Made by a program: the position numbers and the translations under genes
Origin: Sipunculus nudus
Taxonomy: Eukaryota; Annelida; Sipuncula; Golfingiida; Sipunculidae
NCBI GenBank assembly: GCA_026874595.1
Contig: CM049315.1
Coordinates: 34,304,164 to 34,368,163 of the forward strand
Direction: 5' to 3'
Length of the DNA stretch: 64,000 nucleotides
In this document: positions 51,619 through 61,625 of the stretch, one piece after another
Layout: every line of letters starts with the position of its first letter
Position numbering within the stretch: position 1 is the first letter of the stretch
Notes under the pieces: generated by a model
Database searches by the model: none
What the model was told of the DNA's origin: nothing
Seen by the model: the letters and a program-made list of their open reading frames with translations, nothing else

Positions 51619-54600
51619 CTGGTGGGAAAGCACATTGACTGCAGAACTACATGTTTTTCATATGTCTATGAAAGCATATAAAGCAACTATCACAGCATAT
51701 ATTGCTTAAGAATGACTATAAGGACCGTCTCAAGAATAACAATTAGTATTTAATATAATAAAAATAAAAAACAGTGATCATGATATTTATAACTAAAAAA
51801 TATAATTAATGTAACTGTTATTTTCAAAACAGACAGCACATCAGGTTTATGGTAAAGACATTTCCTTTTCAGTTATGTTGAATTTTTATATATCAATTTG
51901 AGGTCTTACTACATTTAAATGTAGTTCCACAAAATAATAATCTGAATCAGACGGTGATTATGTACATGCAAAAACGTGCATTTATACCTGCCCTTAAATC
52001 AAATTTTTAAAGCAATAATTGTGAATGTGATACCTCAAATGATATTACAACAAGTAAGGGACTCTCAAGTGTAGTGATATCACGGTGAAAAAGCATCAAA
52101 ATAAATTTTTGATCTACTGTGTGACCCAGTGATGATGTTTGCAGTGTAATTTTTACACCCAGCAAATTGTCAAGCTGGTGACATTTATGACATCAGTACT
52201 AAGTTGGCTCTAAAAGCTTTTTCCTTAAGAAGAGAAAATGATATAGTGAGCAGTGAGCTCAAATTGTGCACAACGGGTTCTTTTTTAAATACCCCTCCAA
52301 ATTAAGTGCAGAAAATGGAAACATTAGTGAACTTTAGTCACAAATGTAGGAGGAAAAGCTCGATATTTTATAGGGTTCTTTCCTTTAAATGCAGGATATT
52401 TCACTGAATAAATAGCCACTGATTAGCTGAATTATACCAGCCTCCCCTTTATTCTGCCACATAAACAAATTGTTCAGGTGAACAAAGTTATCCATACACC
52501 ATAATCAACAGTAGCATTTCCAGCTCACAGGGTTGGGTTATTTCCCATTTAGCGGCCATTTTGTTTCATGGGGAAAACCATTACCACATATCAGGCCCGA
52601 AACTTCTGGTGCCAAAGCCATAAATGATTCCACAGGCCTCAACAGTTTGCTGCCAGAATGGAATGCTAATTATAGAATAACTGCAGCCATTTTGTTGAAA
52701 CGAGCCAGCAGCACATGTGGACCAGCATGATGCCAACATCAAAAACGCATCGGGCAGAACTGGAACCATACAGTAAATGGATCATTGATTAACAGTGAAT
52801 GCTGCTGCATACCTATAATGTCAGGGTCCAAGTACAGCCCGCCATCGCAAAACAGCCTCGGGTTGTATCCTGGATGCCCCATGTCTGTTTGCAGCTGATC
52901 TGGACTGCTTAACCCGTAACTTTTTGCGATCGCTTGAAGCTCCTCTTCTGACATATGGAGGTTGTCCGGGCTGTGAAGTCCAAAGCTCTGGTGACTCTCT
53001 GAAAAATATGATTTAAAAAAAATACGATATATTCTTTCCTCATAAAATTAATTTTAAAAGACTCCACATATTTATCCTGAAAACAATTTCTATTTCCAAA
53101 AAAATATCAATACAAATTTGCTTAAATATCAAATCATTAAATTTCTGTTAATTAAACCACACTTTCAGTAAGCTGAGCTGATAATAAACCATGAAAATTA
53201 ATTAAACAAAACCTGCAATGAGGCTTTCAAGTTCAAAGGCATTAGATGTTCTTCAAAGCCAGGAGATTTCAAGTATATTTCAAAGATACTTATAATTAAT
53301 ATAATCTATTTTTCAGAACTGCATGTGATGACTTTGCAGATCATGGTATGGCTGAACGTATGTTATCATTTTATATGGCTGTAACAAAATACTATTTCTT
53401 TAAATGTATTTCTTTCATGGCCCACTGGGGTCTCTATCAACCATATGAGGAAGAAGATAACCACATGAAAAGAGTACATAATAGGGAGTTTTAATAAGAT
53501 AGATTGAGCCCAGAGTCATGTTACTGACACAACAGTGACTGGTCTGGGCAAAATTTGACAATACAGTCAATCCAATAGTGCAGGGCCTATCGTTTTTCGG
53601 CAATAATAATCAAATGCAGATATATTTGTTCAGTATGTTACAACAGCAAAAACTATGAGCACTGCGGCAACAGGTAATAAAACATTTTTTTCAAACTTAT
53701 TCAATGTGTACTTTGAAACTTTACAGAAGTTTCCTCATGAATTGACAGCACAGAATGGCGTCTTTCAGCTGACAATGCATTTTATCATATTTATGGTACT
53801 CAGTACTCCAATCATCCAATCAACTCCTGTCAAAAATGTCCTTGACCCTGTCAATTCAATCAATATGTCATGACGAAAACAGAATGTTTTCTTAGATATT
53901 AATTTAATTCTTACACTCAAATCCCTTGCAAGGTATGATGGTAGTTTCCTTATAAATAGTTGCCGGAGTACCTGGGTGTTTACAGACAGGTATAATCTTT
54001 TAAAATAAATCCACTTAGACTTTAGAATAGCAATTTCTATACCAACTAGTGGGGTTTTTAACCTTTGAGAACTGGAAGTCAGACCAGGTTGCACAAACTT
54101 GGTTTACCTTAGCTGAATGAAATTACAGCAGTGACTGCAAGTAAACGCAGATTGGTTGGACTTGATAGTGGCACCAAGCTCTAATTATAATCCACTATCT
54201 GCCAGCAAAGCAGAATCAGATAACAGGACATGTCTGATATTATTCTTAAACCTTGGCACAGGTATGCACTCCAGTGAGTACCATTCTTGTTGTTTCCATA
54301 ATAAAAACAAAATTCACATTGTTTAATTCATTTTGATTTTAAAATGAAAACCTTGATGTTCTGGACTCTATCAAAATTTGTGAAAATTTTAACTGAAACA
54401 GGAAATGCTGAGTACATCAATTAATTAATGACTAAATATGAAACTTTTACTGTCATTATGCTCTGATCAGATAATTGAGACATAAAATTCTGTGTTAATT
54501 TGGAATTAGATTAAAAGATTAATGTTGTGTTGTAAATTCAATTATGTTTTTACAAGACTCCAGTTCTTAATTAGGCAGCTTTGGTAAATTAAAACCTAGC

Positions 54601-56374
54601 ATCCATGTCAAATTATTGCAGTCGTTCCTATCAAGGAAAATTGACCACAGAGCTCTGTAATCAACAATGATATTTCATTATTAAAGGGCTGACCTGTTCA
54701 AATGCCAGTTTCAATGAGAGTACCAGTCAATTTTAATTGTATGGGGTTACTGCACAACTGTTCTTTGTCAGGGCACTTTTCATTAAAATAATCTGAACAA
54801 AATTTGTTTACATTGCATTTACATTGACACTGGTTGAGGAAAAGGGACACTATTCAGTTTGTTACTATGAAGCTAAAACTAGATCTGTAATATAACAGTG
54901 AAAGTTTCTCTTGTGCAGGTTTTCTTTTTTGTCTTCTATGATAAATATGAAATCTGTTCTAAACATCTTCATGATTCTATGATCTCTGTTTCACACATCT
55001 GCTAGGTTGTATGACCTCTCTACTAGTTTGCATGGATCTGTGTTTCAAACATTTTCAAGTTTGTTCAATCTCTGATCGAAATTAACAACTTTAATATCTC
55101 TGAACATCTTTGTAAGATCTTTGTAAGATCTTTGCTCTGAACACCAACAAGTTTAGATATCTTTTCCTAACATCTAACAGTATGTATGATCTCACATTAC
55201 TGAGCAGCATCCTTTGATTCTGTCCAACTGTTTACATGTGATATGACATACCTGTGAAATTTACCTATCTAGATCAAGGTTACATGTAAAAGAAAAGCAT
55301 AGCTGCTGTCCAAGTGACATTATCTGACATCTCGTGAAAATACCTGGCAAGTCAGCACAGTTTGTGTAACTAGGTTGTCAGTGTGATTGTGTTGAAAGCT
55401 TGGCCTACACAGCTCTTAGATATCCTGTAGCTAGAATACAAGTACAGCATTTTGATTAGGTGACTGTTGTTGATATGGTGGCTAGGCCTTTCAACCTGAA
55501 ATGTGATATCCTGGTAATTCATGCAACAAAACAAGGTCTATTGTTATTTGGATGAGTCCTACAGAAAGTTTTCTACATCTTTTAAAATAATTTCTTGATT
55601 TGATGTAACAAAATACTAATACTGAGGGAACTCCAATCAAACCACTGAAAGTGAAATAAAAAGAAGGGCATACTGACCTGATTCTCCCTGAAACAATGGC
55701 GGGGGTGAAAGGTCAAGAGAACCCAGCCTCTTTTTGAGTGGACTGTCCATAGGGGTGCTCACACTGTCTGTGTCATCACTTTCTGATGGCAGAAACTCAG
55801 CTCCTTCTTCAGTGTCACCTTCTCCTAACAGAGGGTTTGTTTCCGTGGCAACAGCTTCATCTTCTGTCACATGCACTTCGATAGAATTACCCAGCTTTAA
55901 TAAACGTTCCTCAGGAGATGTTATAATATAATCGTCTATATCTGATATGTGTTCCTTAGCTTCGTCACAATGTTCACTACTTATATTCTCCGATGCATGT
56001 GCATTATTTGGTTCACTCTCCCCTGCAGAAGCATCAGTTCGGGTTACAGGCGGCGGGTCATCCTCAGCCGCAAACGTTCGTAAACGCTTAACTCCAAGTC
56101 TTACATCAAAGGTGCTGCCACCTAGAGAGTCTGATCTCTTTATCACAGACAAAGTTGAGCTGTCAGTTTCGCTGTCATTGTCCACACTCGTTTCGTTATC
56201 ACATTTAGCAAGGATATCCTCTATCTGGTGATGAGAGGAGATCGGTTCTACTGCAGATGGCTTGTGATTGGTGATGACTAATTGGTCGGAGTGTTCGCTG
56301 ATTTTGCTGGTCGTTTGAGATACATTGCTCCCCTGGTCAGCACTTAAAGTAGCAGGGATCGAGGCAATCACATT
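43161..56374 (-). CDS. FRMPD1/3/4-like scaffold protein, 3' six coding exons (gene partial at 5' end)
   Basis: Spliced CDS, exons in transcript order: 56374-55678, 52998-52813, 50881-50861, 48944-48705, 46817-44911 and 44225-43161. Together they make 4116 nt, 1371 residues plus stop. Every intron is GT-AG and phases agree (0 in, then 1,1,1,1,0). Identification rests on the segment DIIDLTLIPPP followed by APPPGFGDE, which closely parallels DIIDLTSLPPP and APPPGFRDS of vertebrate FRMPD4 as I remember it. Family knowledge: FRMPD proteins are cortical or postsynaptic scaffolds with PDZ and FERM domains at the N-terminus; FRMPD4/Preso links PSD-95, Homer and group I mGluR. The PDZ and FERM parts are absent here and should lie beyond 64000. 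What is present is mostly disordered: acidic and serine-rich, with many proline motifs, ending in a predicted helical bundle. Paralogue assignment within FRMPD1/3/4 is open; invertebrates may have one ancestral gene. Gene identity is fairly sure, exon borders very sure. Confidence 0.85.
44911..46817 (-). CDS. FRMPD-like gene, large exon of 1907 nt (proline-motif arrays, basic SH3-type sites)
   Basis: Acceptor CCATTTTGAAG|CT and donor AAG|GTAAAC, phase 1 to 0, 635 complete codons. First third (about 46650-46170): acidic, with repeated hydrophobic-PPP(P) motifs such as LIVPPPPTD, VCLPPPDEP, SLPPPPVL, LILPPPPSN and SIVPPVF. Middle (45907-45951): the motif TFSTFQGPANEP, then (about 45770-45800) RRKRMPPPPPPRRSS, a proline run flanked by arginines typical of SH3 ligands. 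Further on lies a Lys-rich segment, VTSKIMELEKLFKTKKG, likely helical. The end is arginine- and proline-rich (RPRRLPRTVLPPAPPK). No folded domain is recognised; it reads as a disordered scaffold arm. An overlapping plus-strand frame at 46292-46687 is a shadow. Confidence 0.9.
48705..48944 (-). CDS. FRMPD-like gene, exon of 240 nt carrying DLTLIPPP and APPPGF
   Basis: Acceptor GCCTCGCTAG|AT and donor ATTG|GTAAGT, phase 1 to 1. It encodes 80 residues: DLTLIPPPKTPDGE, then APPPGFGDEG, then an acidic, leucine-rich stretch (MSLVMDLPQSILDELDLIG) likely to be helical. This exon gives the best family evidence: IDLT.xPPP followed by APPPGF about 25 residues later is the arrangement in vertebrate FRMPD4. 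PPPGF is a PPxxF Homer-type ligand. The open frame continuing to 49059 is intron. Confidence 0.88.
50861..50881 (-). CDS. FRMPD-like gene, 21-nt microexon encoding DLSTDYT
   Basis: On the minus strand TATCTTACAG is followed by 21 nt and then G|GTGAGT, a strong donor. The exon is 1-1 in phase. With the split codon it adds D-L-S-T-D-Y-T between DPDII and DLTLIPPP. Skipping it joins exon 52998-52813 directly to 48944-48705 and gives DPDIIDLTLIPPP, which matches the vertebrate FRMPD4 sequence without an insertion. It is therefore most likely an alternatively used cassette. Three GCATG motifs lie 11, 34 and 48 nt upstream in the intron. No transcript was seen, so inclusion is predicted, not shown. 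Confidence 0.7.
50892..50933 (-). promoter_or_regulatory. Three GCATG (Rbfox-type) motifs upstream of the 21-nt microexon
   Basis: Minus-strand GCATG at 50896-50892, 50919-50915 and 50933-50929, the last two as TGCATG. They sit in the last 52 nt of the intron before the microexon at 50881-50861. Rbfox proteins bind (U)GCAUG; upstream sites usually favour exon skipping in vertebrates. Binding here is inference. Confidence 0.5.
51580..51615. repeat. (TA)n microsatellite in an intron of the FRMPD-like gene
   Basis: About 17 TA units inside the 52812-50882 intron. Confidence 0.9.
52813..52998 (-). CDS. FRMPD-like gene, exon of 186 nt (symmetric 1-1)
   Basis: Acceptor ATATTTTTCAG|AG and donor ATAG|GTATGC. 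It starts and ends in phase 1, so it can be included or skipped without changing frame. It encodes about 62 residues beginning ESHQSFGLHSPDNL and ending GLYLDPDII. It contains two similar short segments, SFGLHSPDNL and SYGLSSPDQL, separated by the acidic helix-like MSEEELQAIAK. This looks like an internal duplication of a [SY]GLxSPD[NQ]L motif. Function unknown. Confidence 0.85.
55678..56374 (-). CDS. FRMPD-like gene, exon of 697 nt (acidic linker ending in PPPLF motif)
   Basis: Acceptor TTTCCTTTCAG just above 56374 opens in phase 0 (reading N-V-I-A-S); donor G|GTCAGT after 55678 leaves phase 1. It encodes 232 residues, strongly acidic and Ser/Thr-rich, without a recognised fold. A run near the end reads SLDLSPPPLFQGES; PPPLF fits the PPxxF ligand of Homer EVH1 domains. 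The flanking reading-frame extensions on either side are intron. This is the most upstream exon I can support. The preceding exon must end in phase 0 and was not found between 56375 and 64000. Confidence 0.85.
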
Positions 56375-59300
56375 CTGAAAGGAAACATAATCAAAGTCAC
56401 AAAAGGAATAAAGACATAACAATCAGAGGGAGTAAGCCTCAAGTGGATCAGCAGCGACATTAAATATTAATGCACCTCACTCTCTCAGCACTCAACCACC
56501 CTCTCACATCAATGTCCTTGTCAGGATTTGGACGAGAGTTTATGCCCCACTGATGACTCTTCACAGGATAAGAATTCATTCTTTTGTTGCATAAAATGTC
56601 AATAAAATATGTCCTTAATATAAAGTCTGTCAACTGTGTACCTGTTCATTATATCCTTTTTTTATTGGAGACCTTTTATCCAAAATCTTACTTGCATCTC
56701 ATATATAAATCTTGATTACTATTAACCTGAAGGTTATTTCTGGCTTACAGCTCCAAGGTATATCCTCTCCTTTTAGTCTGGTCATGAAAAATATATTTGT
56801 ACTTTTGACAGTGGATTCAGGATAGGGTTAGGCCTGCATTTGTTTTTCTGCATATTAACAGGATGACACATGAAAATTATATACATCACATAATTTGTGT
56901 GAAAAAAAGTCATGTAACACCTTAGCCATATTTATATGTAAATGTTTCAGAACATAAAACACTGGTTTACATTTAAAGGACAAATATTTTCACATGTGGC
57001 ATGATATTCTAGGTGCTACAATGTGATTTTTCCTCTTCTATATTTTACTGATGTACTAGCTGGTATTTACAGCAAATAAGGCTTCTTATTCATCTTTCAT
57101 GTCACCCATTTTAATCACTGCTATAAGAGGAATGATGCCTCATTACACCCTTAATGTGATAATTTCACTGACAAAACAGTCCAAAAGCCAGACAGTTTCT
57201 GGCATTTAATGGAAAGTATTGGGTGGTATGGTTTATGCATGAAGCAGACACAGACAGCCGGGTTTTATGTTTTCTCTGGGCATTAACATAGCATACACTG
57301 GCAAATAAGACCAGCTTGTTTAATTATGAAGATGACAGTATACCCTGAAGTATTTCATTTAGAATAATGACCTGTCTAGAGAAAAACACCACCTCCTGTT
57401 TGTCTTCAGATAACACATGCGTGAAATAATTTGGGGACTATATATTTCTTTGGAAATCAACAAAAATCTGTCTCTCCTGTCAAGAATGTATATCATCACA
57501 TACCTACACCAACATTTTTGTGTGACACTTGAAGATATATTTCCCATGAGTTCCCACCTGAATAAATTTGTCTCTGTGAAGCAAACATATCACTACATGT
57601 TTAATGCATGCCATGTTTATGGATGATAATCAAAGAGACCATATATACAAAATAGGATTACCTTATTTATAAATGATTCTCTCATGAATACAAACAAACA
57701 TATGGGAACCCTTATCAGCATGTAATGATACTTACTTAACATATGCTCCCCACATGATTCTTCTGAAAACCATTGGCTTTCAGTGAGTTAAGATTTTAAT
57801 ATGCATACACTTCTTTAGCAAAAGGTTTATGACTATTTGATCTTTATGTTTTAATGTGTGATATGGAGTGTCTGGTGTTTTTTAAAAAAAAGTGCTCAAT
57901 AAAAACATAAATTAAATGATGGGTTTTTCTTGCACAGCCATTTAAGAACCCATAAAAAATACACCTATGTATTCAGATTAAGTATGCACCACGGGAATGT
58001 TTTTCACCAAAGCACTTTGGGATTGTTTTCCCACAGCATTCTGGGAATTTTTTTTAGGAAATGGTTCTTGGTAAAGATGCAGACAAGTGCAACCATTGCA
58101 GCTATACAGTTAAGTGATGTGGATACAAGAACTGGAAGGAAAACTTAGAAGGAAAGCCCTGAACCTGGGTATTTGTATCATCAGGACATTTATCAATTTG
58201 GTGAATCAAAATTCCCAGGCCTCTATCTCAGGGAAGCAATATTTTCCAGAGGTACTGAGCTGCCAGCAGCCACCCATATAATAATTCCCTGTCATTCAAT
58301 GATTTTTCACTGACATTTGATGAAATGTTAGGATAAATAAACAAGTTAAACTTTGAAATGGCCTGAATGTCCTTATCATAATGCTGGTCTATATCCATCA
58401 CAAATGATTATTTGATAGAAAAAAAATGACGATTAAATCTATTTAAACACCAGAACTTTAACTGAACTGAATGAATTGATGTGCTGGCAAAAGATGTAAA
58501 GCCACTTCAGGCTGATAGTCTGGTAAGGCTGCCTTCTAAAGCTATTATCAACATTCACAGATTTTCTATGACTGTCCTGATTAATAACAGAATTCCCTGA
58601 ATATAGATGATGAAATTCCCAGACTTTCCATTGACAATAAAATCATTTGCCAGACTTGCTGAACTGCAACATTGCAGAATTTCCTGCAACTATATGCAAT
58701 CCTGCTGATAAAAGTCATTGAGGACTTTTAGAGTTTGGATTTTTTGGTCTAGAAGTTGGTGTACAATAGAATAAATACAGATCGATACTCTCTAACTACA
58801 TCATTTGAAGGCAAAACTATTTCAAGAAGTGGTAAAATGTTACTTTTCCTTTCACTGAGTGTGGATCATCGATATTTATGTGTTTATATTGGCACAAATG
58901 GAAATATTCCTTCAGTTACAGGCCTGCAGTGTTAACTTGTGTTGAGAAATAAATCTTTGTTATTTTGAAAAGGAGGTCAGAAAATGTGTGAAAAGTTTTT
59001 GCTGGTTTTATAATAAGATAAGAAGTTCTAGGGCATTTGAGTGTTTTCTATAGTGTTCTGGGTGTTTAGTAGATCTGCAGTATTGAGTTCTAACTTAAAT
59101 GTAGGGAATTCATTTTAGAAAACTGCTTCATTCTCCTGTTTTGATGATTGACATATATTCTTGTACTAATTAAGTTTATAAATCTGTTGAAACACAAGAG
59201 GATATTTGTCCTGAAATGTTCAACATCAGTGGTCACACCAAGCTATGATGACCTGTCTATGTCCGTAGATAAACCTTGCCCTGCATTTCTATTAGACATA

Positions 59301-60289
59301 AACCTAAGAACGTACTATATATATTTCCAAGAAGGTTCTTAGAGAACCATGTCAAATACAAGGAACAAGATCCATGCTGGGCCATTTAAGCAATTTTGGA
59401 CAGTGTGCTGTACCAGTTCTTCTTCAACACACTGAAGGAGAAAACATTGGTGATATAAGGTACCTTAGCCTTAAATAAGGTTAAGGAATTCACAAGGATG
59501 TTTATAGTATTTATTCAAATATTGATAAAATAACTTTTAAAAGTGAAATGAATGAATTCAGATTAAAATTTTAATTTACTAATATATAAAAAGTGCATAA
59601 CATGAAGTTCAAATAGTTTAACCCAAATTCTTTAATACTAGTTACAGAACTGAAACGTCTGTAATATATGACAAAAATGTTAAATTTAAAATTACTGAGG
59701 GGCTACTTTATTTTATAGCAAATGTAAGTTTGAGATTATTGATTGTTAGAAATATGAAACAAGGGTCTGAATGACTTCTTAGGTGTACCAATTAAGTTAA
59801 ATTAATTAAAAGCAGATTTGTCACACAGATCTGTTACACCGTTTTAGATTATAAACTTTGGAAGAAGTTTTGAGATAATTCTTTAACACAAATCTGATCC
59901 GTATAGTACATATAGAGGATTTGAGACTATACTGTGGAACACTTACATAAAGTTTTCACCTACCTCTCTTCATTTCCTTACCACTCTGCTTTCCTACATT
60001 ATGGAACCTATGATACTGCAGGCACTATATATAGGGGAAGTAACCTGCTGCTGTTGTCAGGTGTTGGTACTGTTATTCATAATGAACCCCTACTGTTCTA
60101 CTGTCAGCTGGGCCGGCCAACCCTGTCTTACACACACTTTCAGTTGTTTGAATATATGTCTTACCTTGTTGATGACTAATCATCCTTAACAAACAGATGT
60201 CTTTCAGCAAACTCCAGATGCTACCACAACCAAAGCCCAAATCAGGGCTTGACTCAAACTTATGGAAGGGATGTTGCCTGTATGTTTTA

Positions 60290-60412
60290 CCATGATACTT
60301 GACTACAGGGTCAAAATCTAGTTTGTACCTATAATTTTAGGCTGTCAGGTGGCATTTGAAATTTTGTCCTCCAGATCAGCAGTCAAGCATGCTAACCACT
60401 CAACTAGAATGA
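60290..60412 (-). mobile_element. Candidate tRNA-derived SINE, degraded
   Basis: On the minus strand GTTGAGTGGTTAGCATGCTT (A-box-like) is followed about 35 nt later by AATTTCAAATGCC (B-box-like). The order and spacing are tRNA-like, but the anticodon arm does not fold convincingly, so a SINE remnant is more likely than a tRNA gene. It lies in what is probably an intron of the FRMPD-like gene. Confidence 0.35.
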
Positions 60413-61394
60413 TACACTTTATGGTTTAACATCCTAAAAGTCATCACCTTCACCCCAGCTGGCCCCTACTGCACCCTTTACTCAGGTAAAGAGTAAGGTG
60501 GTTAAGTTTTCAACACTGTTTGCATGTTTTAATTTTTCAGATAAGAACCTTGATATTTCCTCTTTTGCAGATGTATCCTTCTCTTTATGCTTTGTTTAAA
60601 TTTATTAACATTGCTTAAAGAATCTTTATTATTTAAAATTAAATTCCTGCTACTATCATGATACCTTAGTTTTGGTAACAAATCTTTCATAATTAAACAA
60701 ATTTTATTTTAACTTTTATCTCTGACAAATATACTATTGACAAATATATATACTGCAAATTGCAATGATGAAATTTCCTATTTTTAAAACTCCTTTTTGA
60801 ATATCTTAAATCTTCTCAGTTTATTTTTGAAGAATATTTCGCTATCCCCAAAATGAATGCTATTTGATTGTGACTGACACCCGGGTCCCTGGCCAAATAT
60901 GGAAAAATATAAATAAAATGAGTTTTGTGATGAAAAAATGAAACCTCCATTTAATTTCTAAAGATGAAACCTAACAGTTCAAGGTGCCATCTAATACTGT
61001 GTACCTAGGACCATATGCGGTATAAATAGGACCTCACCCTGCCAAACATGCTTAACTTGTAAATCATTTACCCTTGAACTCTCAGGAACTGGAGACCTCC
61101 AAGAACTGAGCCTATATAAGTATAATTGTATCCACTAAAACAAAAATCTGCAGATACTGTTTTTGACAGGGTTACCCAGCGTTCATTTCTGGAATAGTAC
61201 TCTGAGACCACTGGACAGATTTTCCCGAAACTTTACACCATTATCGGGTCACATGTGAACTGGTGCCAAAATATATTGCGCTGACCTCTGGCCTTTCCTC
61301 TCTCCAGTGTGTCCATCTGTGCGTCTGTTTTGACACATTAACCCACATATCTTTGGACTCGTTGAACCAATGAGGCTAAAAATTTTATTCAAAT

Positions 61395-61625
61395 GTAGCC
61401 CTTGGATAGCTTTATAACATGCACAAAAAAGGGTGGCGCCACCTGCAACCATTTTTGCACAGCATCCATCTGTTCATCTGCCTTGGAATAAAATCACTCA
61501 TATACAAGCCGTGGTTTGACTTATCTGACTACAATTTGCATATGTATACAGCTTGGATAGCGTTCTGGATTTTGTGGCAGGTGGCACCACCTATAACAAA
61601 TTTCGGCTGCAGACATCCATCCTAA
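61395..61625 (+). repeat. Degenerate tandem repeat, period about 151 bp
   Basis: 'cttggatagc' at 61401 recurs at 61552. Each is followed by a 'ggtggcNccacct' box and then 'catccatc'. About 1.5 units are visible. Confidence 0.45.

Noticed and set aside
56460-56560. tRNA-like A and B boxes
   Set aside because: On the minus strand the boxes occur in the wrong order for a tRNA or SINE promoter.
57659-57720. Candidate upstream FRMPD exon ending at AAG|GTAATC (minus strand)
   Set aside because: The frame is open and in phase, but no convincing acceptor, no homology, and a donor-like GTAAGT interrupts just upstream.
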